A stretch of 64,000 nt of DNA from Agapanthus africanus (taxonomy: Eukaryota > Streptophyta > Magnoliopsida > Asparagales > Amaryllidaceae). The DNA lies in the NCBI GenBank assembly GCA_030015575.1, contig JASDDO010000024.1:217206996-217270995 (forward strand), written 5' to 3'. This document shows positions 1 through 10,229 of this stretch, piece by piece (position 1 is the first letter of the stretch; every line of letters starts with the position of its first letter). Made by a program: the position numbers and the translations under genes. A model generated the notes under the pieces. That model ran no database searches and was not told where the DNA came from. It worked only from the letters and a program-made list of their open reading frames with translations.

Positions 1-424
1 GCATTTCATCTGGCATTGCAACTTTTACCATATAACATTTTAAGTCACAGATAATATTTTAAAATTACATAACATGGCTTGCATGATACCCCTAACTCCG
101 TGGTAGCATCCGCATATCTTGTTCTCGTCCCGTTCAGAGAAACGGATATGTTTGGATGGCTACGCGCACGTACGCGCATCCATTCTTAGGGGTCTGCATT
201 TTCGTTACCTAAGCATTCATTTTGAATTTTGAAAGTCACAAATATTTTTTCATATTTTAAATCTAAATTTTTAGACCCGACCCGGACGCGTTTTGGAATA
301 TTTTTGTATCCCGCCAAAATTCAAATTAATTAATTTAATACCTTTATTTTTTTAATCGACAATTTTAAATTTAATTAACAAACTAAATCTTTTAATTTAA
401 AATCCTAACTATTTAACAACTCAA

Positions 425-745
425 AATCTCTCTCTCTCTCTGCCGCGGCCCCACCACTCGAGCCTCTCTCTCTTTTTCTCAGTCTTCTTTTCTTTCTCTC
501 TTTCTCTCTCTCACCCGCGTGTCTCTCTCTTTCTCTCTCCCCACAATAAAACAAATTTCTTTCTCCTCTCGATCTCTCTCTTCTCTCTATCTCTCTCACT
601 CCTCTCGATCTCTCTCTTCTCTCTATCTCTCTCACTCCTCTCGATCTCCCTATCTCTCTCTCCCTGTCTCTTTCTCTCTCCCACTCTCTCTCTCTTTCTT
701 TTTCTCTGTCTCTGTCTCTCTCCTCTCAATCTCTCTCTCTCTTAA
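425..745. repeat. CT-rich microsatellite tract in LTR
   Basis: About 320 bp made almost only of C and T, mostly CTCTCT runs with short interruptions. It recurs at 16549-16925 in the other LTR with different unit numbers. The position suggests the start of the transcribed LTR region, but that is inference. Confidence 0.85.
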
Positions 746-2344
746 TATATTCTTCAGTATTTTTTTACCTTTTTGAACACCCGTTCTCTCTCTCTCCTCC
801 CCTTCTCTTCTTCCTCAAATCCCACGAGAAAAGCCCTAGCCGTCGCCTCCTCGTGCTCGTCGCCGACCTCACCTTTGGCCACCACCCTCGACCTCGCCTC
901 CTCTCCCAGCTCACCTCTCTCTCTTCTTTCCCGCTGCACACCCGTGAAAACCCAACCAAGAACCCATCTTCACAACTGCCATCACCATCTTTGCCTTCGT
1001 CGTCATCGTGCCGGCGACCCCTCGTCATCACCACGGCCTCCTCCTTCTCCTCTCTCCTCGTTCTCATCCTCGAGCTCTTCTCTGCACAGAACCTATGCCT
1101 GCAACCCACTGCAGCCATCTTTATGTCCCATCGCCGGAGCCCCGACCACCTTGCCGACCATCCCAACCTTATCGACACCCTCGTCTCCATCTCCTCTTCC
1201 TTTCCTCTTCTCCTCCCTCCGTTCACCGAGCCCAACTACAAGGCCGGAGCACACTATCGCCGTCGACAGAGCAGCCATCGTCGTTGCAATCGCTTCGTCG
1301 TCCTGGCGACTTGATCCTAACCGAGACCCAAATCTTAGACGGGCCCAACCTCGACCGAGACCATAGTCGAGCCCCTCTACCAACTGAGATCATCTCCCCC
1401 TCTTGGCCAAAATTGACAACACCAAACCCTTGACATTCGACAGCCCATTCGACGCGACTCCGAGATGAGAACCAAGGCTCCAATGATTGGCCTGCATTTA
1501 CGTGAACGAAATGATCATTTCTCTGCCTCTAGATCTACATTCCGTCAATGTTCGATTGTGCGCGCAAAGTGTTCGACGAAATGCCCCAATGGAGATTTTC
1601 CGTCGTTTTCTCGCATTCTTGCTGCGTGCCGTGCATCTGTGGATCCCCGAGGCAAGTTAATCTTGCTACATGCTATATAACTCATTATATACCTACTTAA
1701 ATAAATATCATGCCTATATTTTAAATCTAGCATCCCATGTTTCATATTACAGCTTTTCGACGTTCCTTTTACATCTGTATAGTGCATTTCAGATCTAGGG
1801 CATGCAAACCAATCTTAAATACATGCTATATTACTTTAGATGCATCTATGTTAACAAATATAATAATTGAATTTCAAACCGAGCATCCAAAGTAATCGTT
1901 TCACAATTTTACAATGACCGTATGCATCCATTCATATCATTTCAGATCTAGATCATGAAAACGTATCTTGTTACATACTATACTATTATATACTGCATCG
2001 AATTGAATAGTTGCATCTCATATTGCTTAGATATATATCTCGCACTTGTTAGTTTATCATTTTACGGTTGTATGATGTCCGCTTGCATCCATATCATGTA
2101 GAATGCATATAGCTGTATTTACAGATCTTATTAATAACCTAATATTGTTGTTTTATTACCCCATGTTTAATAAAGTGCAATCTAATTAGTTTTAGGACTA
2201 TTAAAAGTAACCTTAATCAATAGTGTGCATCCATGTCGTTGACTTTCTATCTATGTGCATACCATTCATGTTAGTTCATTTTATTAGTACTCTATACTTA
2301 ATTTTGTGCACCCATACTTGTTACAGTTTGATTATGAGCACCCA

Positions 2345-2475
2345 CTCGACACTTGTGCACTACCTGACATGACCTGATACACTACTACTGACATGACTTG
2401 ATACCTGTGTACTACTTGACATGACTTGATACATGTACACTACCTGACATGACCTGATGTACCACAGCTTGACAC
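2345..2475 (+). repeat. Short degenerate tandem repeats in LTR
   Basis: Four to five units of about 30 bp with the core CTGACATGACCTGATAC, separated by CTAC-type spacers. The same array is at 18535-18665 in the 3' LTR, and a decayed form is near 62860-62910 in the third LTR, so it is an ancestral part of this LTR family. Confidence 0.7.
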
Positions 2476-3386
2476 ATTACCTGATCTTGTTACTAATACC
2501 GACAATCTTGACCTATTGTTCTTACGGACATTTCCTGTTGTCTATTCAGACAAACCTGTACCTGCTTGATCCTGTGTTGGCATTAGCTCCAGATTTATCA
2601 ATACCTGACTTGAACACATAACTTGGGGGTATGGGGAAATCAATGATGAAACCTGACTTGTAACTCGACAGTTCGATGCCTTTACTAATCAGTCTTACGG
2701 GCTAGGCCAGCCCCGGAATGATGCTGCTGACATCATTCGTCTTTACATACTACCTTTTACTGCCTAGCGACACGTCTCGGATTCAGCCCGAGAGTCTTGA
2801 CCGTGGTCCCAGGCACGCACGGGATACTATTGAGTTATATCGACGATTCATCAAATAGATTTCAAGGACTTGAGAGTAGTTAATCCAGTAGACCAGTTTA
2901 GACTACTCACTGCACTTCACATGTTTATATCCTGTACACTGATCTATATTCATGTTACTGATGACTTATTACTATTCGTACTTCATGCCTGCATATTTCA
3001 TCACATCATGCTTGCTTAAAATAATTAATGTTATGACGCACTGACGTCTGGGTTTTGCATGGCCCAGATTCTCTACCCTTGTCGCAGGCAGTCTAGGAGT
3101 ATTTCCGCCGTCAGGCCGAGCAATGAGGATCCAGTTAGTTCAGTCACTTCCGTACTTTCCAGATTGTCATTATTACTTGGATCTATTGCTTCCGCATATT
3201 ATTTCTTGACTCGTTTATTCTGGCTCATGGACATGTACTAGATAGTTGTGTATTATTGTTCTTGATATCTTCTAGACAGCCGTAATGTGACTATGGAGGG
3301 ATGTTTCCTAGCCACAGGTAGCATGGTTGGCTCTGTCACGTATCGATCTTAGCGCTCTCTGGGAAGCAGAGCGTGAAGGGTTTGTT

Positions 3387-3398
3387 TGGTATCAGAGC
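3387..3398 (+). promoter_or_regulatory. Primer binding site, tRNA-iMet type
   Basis: TGGTATCAGAGC is the usual plant LTR-retrotransposon site complementary to the 3' end of initiator methionine tRNA. It lies 9 bp after the LTR end. The diverged second element has TGGTATTAGAGA at 63864-63875. Confidence 0.9.
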
Positions 3399-3800
3399 CA
3401 TAGAATTTAGGTTAATCGGGTTTGATTCTTTTTGTAGTTGGGTATTGGATCCAATACACGAATCAGAAAATCCGTGATTAGAAACATGTCCTGCTATATT
3501 GATATCATGATTCTTGAATCATATCTTTCTCTTTATCCTTTGCCTTGATGTTATGCAAACCACTTTACATCTCAACTTGAAACCTTTTTGGTTCCCTATT
3601 GTTTCTCCCTGTTCCTTGATTCTGATACTAGGATTTGGGCGACTTGAGTGGAGTTATGTGATTGTAACTATGAACTGCAGTATGGTTACAATGCGGTACT
3701 CTATTTAAGTAACTTGGAGTCCTGGTCTTGTTTCATTTCCTTGCTTCATGGTGGTTGTATCACCTTGGTTCTCTCAGTTTCATTGCTTACCAGTTCATGT
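3399..3800 (+). other. Untranslated leader of gypsy element; gag deleted
   Basis: The leader follows the primer site and is alignable with 63876-64000 in the second Tekay-like element, so the first part is real leader. No gag-like frame follows. The sequence passes within about 400 bp into the end of the protease region, so gag and the protease active-site part are absent, probably through an internal deletion. Bases 3425-3445 repeat the sequence that lies just before the 3' LTR. Confidence 0.7.
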
Positions 3801-3809
3801 TTTGCAGAT

Positions 3810-6239
3810 TTCTTGGTGATCGATACCGGCAGCTATGAAGTCGTCTTGGGAATGGATTTTCTCGGCACTTTCCACGCTCACATTGATTGTAGGGCAAAGA
3901 AAGTGATTTTCCAGATTCCCGGACATCCGGAGTTTACCTTTACTGGAGGAAGCAGTTTTGTTGGGTCGGTCGAGTTTAGGGCTAGGCCGACAAATAATGT
4001 TCTTTCGTCGATGGAAGTCGATAAGGAAGAAGCGCCAGCGGTAGTTCGAGATTTCATGGACGTGTTCGAAGACATCTCGGGTTTACCACCAAAACGAGAT
4101 GTGGAGTTCGCGATCGATCTTATTCCTGGTGCAGCGCCAATCTCTAAAGCGTACTACCCAATGGCACCAGTGGAGTTAGAAGAAGTCAAGAAGCAGGTTG
4201 CTGAATTACTTGAGAAGGGATGGATTCGCAGCAGTAACTCACCTTGGGGAGCTCCAATTCTTCTAGTCAAGAAGAAAGATGGCACAAGGAGGATGTGCAT
4301 CGATTATCGAGAATTAAACTGGGTGACTATTAAGAACAAGTAACCGATCCCTCGCATTGGCGAATTGTTCGAGCAGCTTAGTGGCGCAAGGGTATTCTCG
4401 AAGCTGGATTTGCGATCCGGATATCATCAGGTCCGAGTTAAATCAGAAGATATTTGCAAGACCGCGTTCCGAACTCGGTATGGACATTACGAGTATTTAG
4501 TGATGCCCTTCGGAGTAACGAATGCACCGGCAATATTTATGGACTTGATGAACCGAATCTTTTCACCATTCTTGGACCAGTTTATAGTGGTGTTCATTGA
4601 TGATATTCTGGTCTACTCAAAGAGCATAGAAGAGCATGCAGAACACTTGAAGATCACACTGCAGACATTGAGGCAAGAAAGATTGTATGCAAAGATGAGC
4701 AAGTGCAAGTTTTGGCTTGAAGAAGTGAAGTTTTTGGGGCATGTCATGTCCGGAGATGGAATCGCCGTTGATCCCGAAAAGATTGCAGCAGTTCGAGATT
4801 GGCCGATTCCGAAGAACGTTGCTGAGATCAGAAGCTTTCTTGGACTTGCCGGTTATTACAAAAGGTTCGTAGAGAATTTTGCTCGTTTGGCTGAGCCTTT
4901 GACCAAGCTTACGCACAAGGAAGTACCATTTGTGTGGACGGATAAGTGTGCGTCAGCTTTTGAGGCGTTGAAGCAGAGACTGATAACCGCTCCTATTTTG
5001 ACCGTACCAGACAGTTTCGGAGGATTGGTGATTCACAGCGATGCATCTGGGAAAGGATTAGGATGTGTTTTGATGCAGCATGGGAAGATTATAGCTTACG
5101 CATCGAGACAGTTGAAGACCCATGAGAAGAATTACCCAACTCATGACTTGGAGCTAGCAGCTGTGATTTTCGCTTTGAAGATTTGGAGACACTACTTATT
5201 GGGCGAAAGGGTCGAAGTATTCACCGATCACAAAAGCCTGAAGTATGTGTTCACGCAGAAAGAGCTTAACATGAGGCAGCGTAGATGGTTGGAGCTGATG
5301 GCTGACTACGATCTTGATCTTAAGTACCATCCGGGGAAAGTTAATGTAGTACCGGATGCGCTTAGTCGGTTGCCAGCAATTCGGATATTGACTGCACAGA
5401 AGGAGCTTATCGAAGATTTTCGGAAATTCGAGTTGGAGATTGTGCTACCGCATTCTTCGGGACAGTTGATGCAGCTGCAAGTACAGTCGTCGTTGATCGA
5501 TAATATTAAAGCAGTGCAGTCGCAGGACCCAAGATTGCAAAGGTTTCGAGAACAGGTTGAAGTTGGACTTCGAATGGACTTGTTGATTCATGAAGATGGT
5601 TCGTTGCGATATGGTAGCCGTTTGTGTGTGCCGAAAGGGGACATTCGTGAAGAGGTTATGAAGGAGGCACACAGTTCCGCGTATTCCGTACATCCAGGAG
5701 GCACGAAGATATACCGTGATCTAAGACAGCATTTCTGGTGAGAAGGCATGAAAATGGAGATTGCTCGCTTTGCAGCGAAGTGCTTGATGTGTCAGCAAAT
5801 TAAGGCTGAATATCAAAGGGTTGCTGGTTTATTGCAACCACTTCCGATTCCTCAATGGAAGTGGGAACATATAACCATGGATTTCATGACAGCTTTACCG
5901 CAGAGTCCAATGGGCAACAATGCAGTTTGGGTGATTGTTGATCGATTGACCAAGGCAGCTCATTTCATACCGTTTCGAGTTGGTCAATCAATGGAAGCTT
6001 TGGCAGAATGGTACATGCAGGAGATTGTGAGATTGCATGGAGTACCTGTGAGCATCGTGTCCGACCGTGACACCCGATTCTTATCGCACTTCTGGAGGAG
6101 TTTACAGGAAAATTTGGGGACGTGATTGAAGTTTAGCACAGCTTATCATCCTCAGACAGATGGCCAGTCGGAGAGAATAATCCAAACTCTTGAAGATATG
6201 TTGAGAGCTTGCTGTTGGACTTCAAGAGTTCATGGGAGG
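3810..6239 (+). pseudogene. Ty3/gypsy pol, 5' part (protease end, RT, RNase H, integrase start)
   Basis: Translated domains in order are: the end of the aspartic protease (VVLGMDFL, about 3850), reverse transcriptase ([18 protein letters not shown] before 4330, then [10 protein letters not shown] and the catalytic FIDDILVYS near 4596), RNase H ([13 protein letters not shown] near 5040, with [10 protein letters not shown] and PDALSRL), integrase zinc-finger region (HPGGTK, CLMC) and the start of the integrase core ([30 protein letters not shown]). Breaks visible are in-frame stops TAA at 4341, TGA at 5739 and TGA at 6123, so it cannot make a full polyprotein. Integrase continues at 15167 beyond a nested element. 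The domain order and RT motifs place it in Ty3/gypsy, and the C-terminal chromodomain-like end in the chromoviruses. Confidence 0.92.
6235..6239. other. Target site duplication (left) GGAGG
   Basis: GGAGG lies directly before the nested element and again directly after it at 15162-15166. It sits inside the integrase coding sequence, which proves the order of insertion. Confidence 0.93.
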
Positions 6240-8193
6240 TGATCGCACGCCAGTAGCGTGTCGGATATTTAAGAGTTCTAAAGTTTAACCGCGATCAGGA
6301 CGGTGTCGCTTTGCAGCTAGCCGCGATGAGCACGGGTCGATCCACAGGGAGATTGTAAGTTTTTAGGTTTGTTTTAACGAGTCAACAACGTGGAGGATTT
6401 GTTCGTTATCTAACCTATGTGTTATATTCAAGTATAAGGCTTGTTAGGAAACGATAGGATGGTGTAAGTTAATGGATTCCTTATTCAAGTACTTTGAGCC
6501 GAACTCAATCAATGAAGCTAGAACAATCGGCAACAACGTGGATTAGGGGACTTAAGCACGGTATTCATGGAATCCGGCTTATTGACCCTTGTCCGTACGT
6601 TCTTGTCTCTTACTTTCGCCTCCGGCCAAACCGAATGCAACCGGTCACGGTTAGGAATCACCTTTACCTTGGAAGGATAGGGTGCCTAACGAAGCGCTTG
6701 CGTAAGGTTTGGGCAGAGTTTCAAATGGAAAAGACGGGAAAAGGAAATGAAAAACGAAACGTTAACTTACAAAATCTTTCTCTTTTCCTAACAACATTAT
6801 TCACACCAACATTCACACCAACATTCACAAAACAACAAAGAGGAAAAAAGAAAAGACTACAATCAAGTAATTAAATGACATGGTAATAAATTGCAAGTAA
6901 TAAAAGACAAGAATGAAAATGCATGTAAGTAAAAGAGCGAGTAAGAAAGACTAAGAACCATAGACCCCAAAACAAGACATGGGTTCAATAACCAAATCTT
7001 AAACTTGCAAGCTCAATGAAGAGTTTGCAAGATCAAGAAGAGGCAAAGAACTCATGGTGAATGAAGGCACAAAAGAGATCTTTATTAATCATCAAGAACG
7101 ATACAACCCCTTGAGATCAATAACCAACCCTTAAACCTTCAAGCTCAATGAAGAGGTTGAAGGATCAAGAGAAGGTTAAGACTTCAATGGGACTAATCTA
7201 TTTACAAGAAAAGAGAAAAGAAAACTTGGACAAAGAATGACAATCCAAGACTAAAGAATGACTAAAGAATGATCCTTGAACCTTTGCCCACTGCCTGCTA
7301 TTTATAGGCAAAGAAGAAAAGAAAATAAACATCAAAATTAGGGCTACGTGGCAGCAAGGATGGCACTGTATGAAGCTGGGGCCCACATGAGGAGGTGGGG
7401 CCGGCCAGGCCGGCCCAAGTGGTGATGTGGCCGGCCAAATCATGTTGTAATGTCTCGAACTTGGTGTGTTGACTTGTTTGTCTCATCACATCACTTTGGC
7501 GCAGTTTATTTTCTCTGATTTGGCTTGGTCTGCACCCAGATTTTGGAGGGAATTTCGAATTTCTAAATCAACACCAAATTTTTAGCATTAAATGCTCATA
7601 ACTTCATTCCCACATGTGCCTAAATCATGGCTGCCCCCATTATGGTTTTGTTGATTTGTCCATTTGATTTTATTTTGCACTTATTATTGGAGGGAATTTT
7701 TGAATACAATTCAACACATGATCTTCAGCATTAAATGCTCATTACTCCATTCCCACATGTGGCTTGATTCATGGCTGCCCCATTATGGCCCATGATGATT
7801 TGTTTAATTGACTTTGATTTGATTTCAGTTTTGGAAGGAAAAAATCAACACATGATGTTTAGCCTTGAATGCATATAATATTTTGTCTTGAATGCATATC
7901 CACATGTGCCTAAAAGTCTTGTGTACACATTTGTTGTGTTGGACCATTTAGATAGAAAAATGTATACACAAACTTGTTGCAAAAAGGGACTCCTGAAGTA
8001 TCGGTCGGATTGCGGTTCTGGTTGCAGTGCCGGCTCTCAATTGATATATCCATGCTTTTAAATGTATTTCCAGTATTTTATCACGGATACCTGTAATCTG
8101 TATTACTGAGCAGACACCGGTTAATAGTACCGATAAATACAACAAATAGATAATGAATGGGCGGTATTAGAATGCAGTTTTCTGATATGAACA
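6240..8193 (-). repeat. 3' LTR of the antisense LARD-like element
   Basis: It pairs with 13210-15161 at high identity, with a few small length changes near 6800 and 7400. A CTATAAATAG box on the minus strand lies at 7298-7307. It is the downstream LTR when read on the coding strand. Confidence 0.92.
7298..7307 (-). promoter_or_regulatory. TATA box of LARD LTR
   Basis: CTATAAATAG on the minus strand, kept unchanged at 14274-14283 in the partner LTR and at 56769-56778 in the diverged relative. Conservation across a diverged copy supports a core promoter role. Confidence 0.7.
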
Positions 8194-8196
8194 AAT

Positions 8197-8209
8197 ACCC
8201 CCAAACTTA
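8197..8209 (-). promoter_or_regulatory. Polypurine tract of LARD element
   Basis: AAGTTTGGGGGTA on the minus strand, three bases upstream of the LTR. This is the usual site that primes plus-strand DNA synthesis. A related tract is at 57445-57456 in the diverged copy. Confidence 0.85.
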
Positions 8210-8211
8210 TC

Positions 8212-8232
8212 TTTTGCTCGTCCCGAGCAAAA
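8212..8232 (-). promoter_or_regulatory. Perfect stem-loop beside the polypurine tract
   Basis: A 9-bp perfect stem (TTTTGCTCG with CGAGCAAAA) closes a 3-base loop, 2-3 bases from the polypurine tract. The diverged copy at 57460-57480 has a stem of the same length with the inner G-C pair replaced by A-T on both sides. A role in RNA packaging, plus-strand priming or 3' end formation is possible but is inference. Confidence 0.75.
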
Positions 8233-9638
8233 CCATTTATTCACAAAAGAAAATCCTAACCACGCTTTCGCAGGGAACGCGATTGCACTGAGCGTGTGCA
8301 ACAAGCCGTTAAACCTCTAGGTGTCCCTAGTAGGAGGAGTGTTGTTTCCTGATGGTTTTCAGCGGATACTACCCACAAAATCCCGTTAAGATGGGTTTGC
8401 GAAATAACTATGATTCAAACCCTATGGTTTTGTTTAAAAGATAGTAATTCTATTATCCTAAATTTAGAACTATCGAACCTTTATTTTTCACACCTCGCTT
8501 CTCATTTAACTTAAGATTTTATATGTCTTTACGTGCAGTGCAAATAGTGTCGTTAAGTTTCAAAAGGATCGATTAAAGTCGTCATGTCACAAAATAAAGC
8601 CCAGATAAAAATTTAAAAAATGATCACATAAGTTTTATAAAGAGTTAAGTATTTCTCAAGTTTCGTTTTCCAGTAAGGTTTCAAATTCAGAATTTCTATC
8701 TTCCTTAATAGGAAACTGGGTCTTATTTTTCACTCCACCTTTTTCTTGTTTTCATTTCATACACACCTTTGTGAACGTGCAATAGTCTTTATCATAGAAT
8801 GAAAACCTTCATATCTCCGCTAGAAATACTTTTTTATAAAAATCTGTCTTTTGTCAAGATTATTCTCACACAAAGAACCGTTAGGAATTTTAACTCGGAG
8901 AGAACACTTGCTTGCCTTTGTTTTAATTTGGACTTTCTAGGCTTCTTAGCGAGCTTTGGGCCAATGCTCCCAAACCAGTTGGTTTTAGGGCATTAGGTGT
9001 AGAGACACCCCAGCGGACTTAATTACTCAAGTTACCTAGGCCCAAAAACAAGACAATTTTAGCGTGAAAATCATGACGATTTAATGCGAACAGAGATATA
9101 ACCGATAGTTCAATTATTTTTTGGATAAAAGACGTTTTTAGTGGGTTAGGTGTGTAATCATTCCAATCAAGTTCTAGATGGGTTATTCTTCAGAATTAGT
9201 TCCAATTAAGGCATCAATAATATCCCTTCATATTCACCTCTCTTTAAAACTAGTCTTGATATTACTTATTTCAGAACAAACCTATTTGATCCTCAGAAAA
9301 TAGTTTATCAAGTTAAAAGTTTTCACACATAATAGACTTGTCATCTAATTTTCAAAACTCACGATACGTGTAGTGTGATGTAAAGACGTATATTAGCTAT
9401 AGTTAACTTCAAAGGAGAGTTATCTTTCAGGTTTTTAAAATCTAAAAATAGGATTTAGTTGTTCCTATCTTATTAAAAAAAAAACGTCGAAATATTGAAT
9501 CTAAGTTCTCCCACTAGCTAACTTGACGACAAAGTATTTATGTTTATAGAAAATTTTCTGATTTTTATGGGTTTTTTAAATAAATATGCAAATGCAGAAT
9601 ATACAAATGAATGCGAAGGTAGAAAGCTTACCGAGCAC

Positions 9639-9675
9639 ACCCCCAAACTTAAACTTGACAGTGCCCTCACTGTCA
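9639..9675 (-). promoter_or_regulatory. Internal polypurine-like tract with stem-loop, copy 2
   Basis: CCCCCAAACTTA on the plus strand (minus: TAAGTTTGGGGG) is followed by an 8-bp perfect stem TGACAGTG/CACTGTCA (9656-9663 with 9668-9675) around a 4-base loop. The layout equals that at the LTR edge, but the stem bases differ. Confidence 0.65.
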
Positions 9676-9770
9676 GGCTACACCAAGAGGGTCAAAATTG
9701 TCGGCGTTCCTTAAAAGAAAATTATATACAAAAATAAAAGCAAACCAAAAAAAAATATACACAAAAAGAT

Positions 9771-9807
9771 TCCTCCCAAACTTAAGTAAAACAGTGTTTC
9801 CACTGTT
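9771..9807 (-). promoter_or_regulatory. Internal polypurine-like tract with stem-loop, copy 3
   Basis: CTCCCAAACTTA on the plus strand is followed by a 7-bp perfect stem AACAGTG/CACTGTT (9790-9796 with 9801-9807) and a 4-base loop. It has the same layout as the copies at 8197 and 9639. Confidence 0.6.
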
Positions 9808-10229
9808 AAGCGTTGAACTTCAGGATTAGGAGGGAAAGAGAACAGTATCAAGCTATACAAGGCCTTACACGGGCCAAAAGTGAGCACCAACCATTCAAAA
9901 ATTCTATCTCTGTAATATGCGGGTTGGTGAAAGAAGATGAAGAGAAAAGAAATGGAGAATACGCGAGACCGTATGGAGATAGAAGCGGGATACGGTCTCG
10001 GTATATGAGAGGAAGAATGGTGAAAGGGAAAAAGAAATGGTGTACGAACTTAAGGGTGAAAATGGAGTGAATAAATTAGCACAATATGAAATGACCGATG
10101 TGTAAAAAGCGATTGTGCTAATCTATCAACCCGTCGAGAGATTGGGTCAAATCCCTCAAGATTCGTCAGAAAACATGGGAACGCCGAACTCAGTAAACTA
10201 GACATAGTAAATGAAAGTGATACAGTTTC

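Larger units (their letters stand above)
1..3377 (+). repeat. 5' LTR of Tekay-like gypsy element (left end outside window)
   Basis: The stretch matches 16123-19586 nearly base for base, so about 210 bp of the LTR lie left of the window. It ends in GCGTGA-A, where the partner LTR ends in GCGTGACA, so one base is lost. It is followed at once by a tRNA-iMet primer site, which fixes the plus orientation. From 5' to 3' it holds a conserved block near 90-200, a long CT-rich tract (425-745), a GC-rich serine/proline-coding-like block (780-1440) and an AT-rich 1.7-kb tail with short repeats. Open frames inside it are low in complexity and I do not call them genes. Confidence 0.9.
8233..10229. other. 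LARD interior, 3' half, non-coding
   Basis: About 2 kb between the stem-loop and the end of the 488-codon ORF. I see no coding frame of note. Bases 8255-8285 (around GCAGGGAACGCGATTGCACT) are conserved at 57503-57522 in the diverged copy. It holds two further copies of the polypurine-plus-hairpin module (9639-9675 and 9771-9807). Confidence 0.6.

Noticed and set aside
773-1433. Overlapping open frames of 140-197 codons in the first LTR, with like ones at 16697-17615 and 61759-62143
   Set aside because: They are open on both strands at once because of CT and CC-rich composition, are low in complexity, and lie inside LTRs.
3825-3836. DTGS in the translated gypsy remnant, resembling an aspartic protease active site
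   Set aside because: It lies only about six residues before the conserved VLGMDFL block; the catalytic D-S/T-G normally lies much further upstream, so I read it as chance within the protease end.
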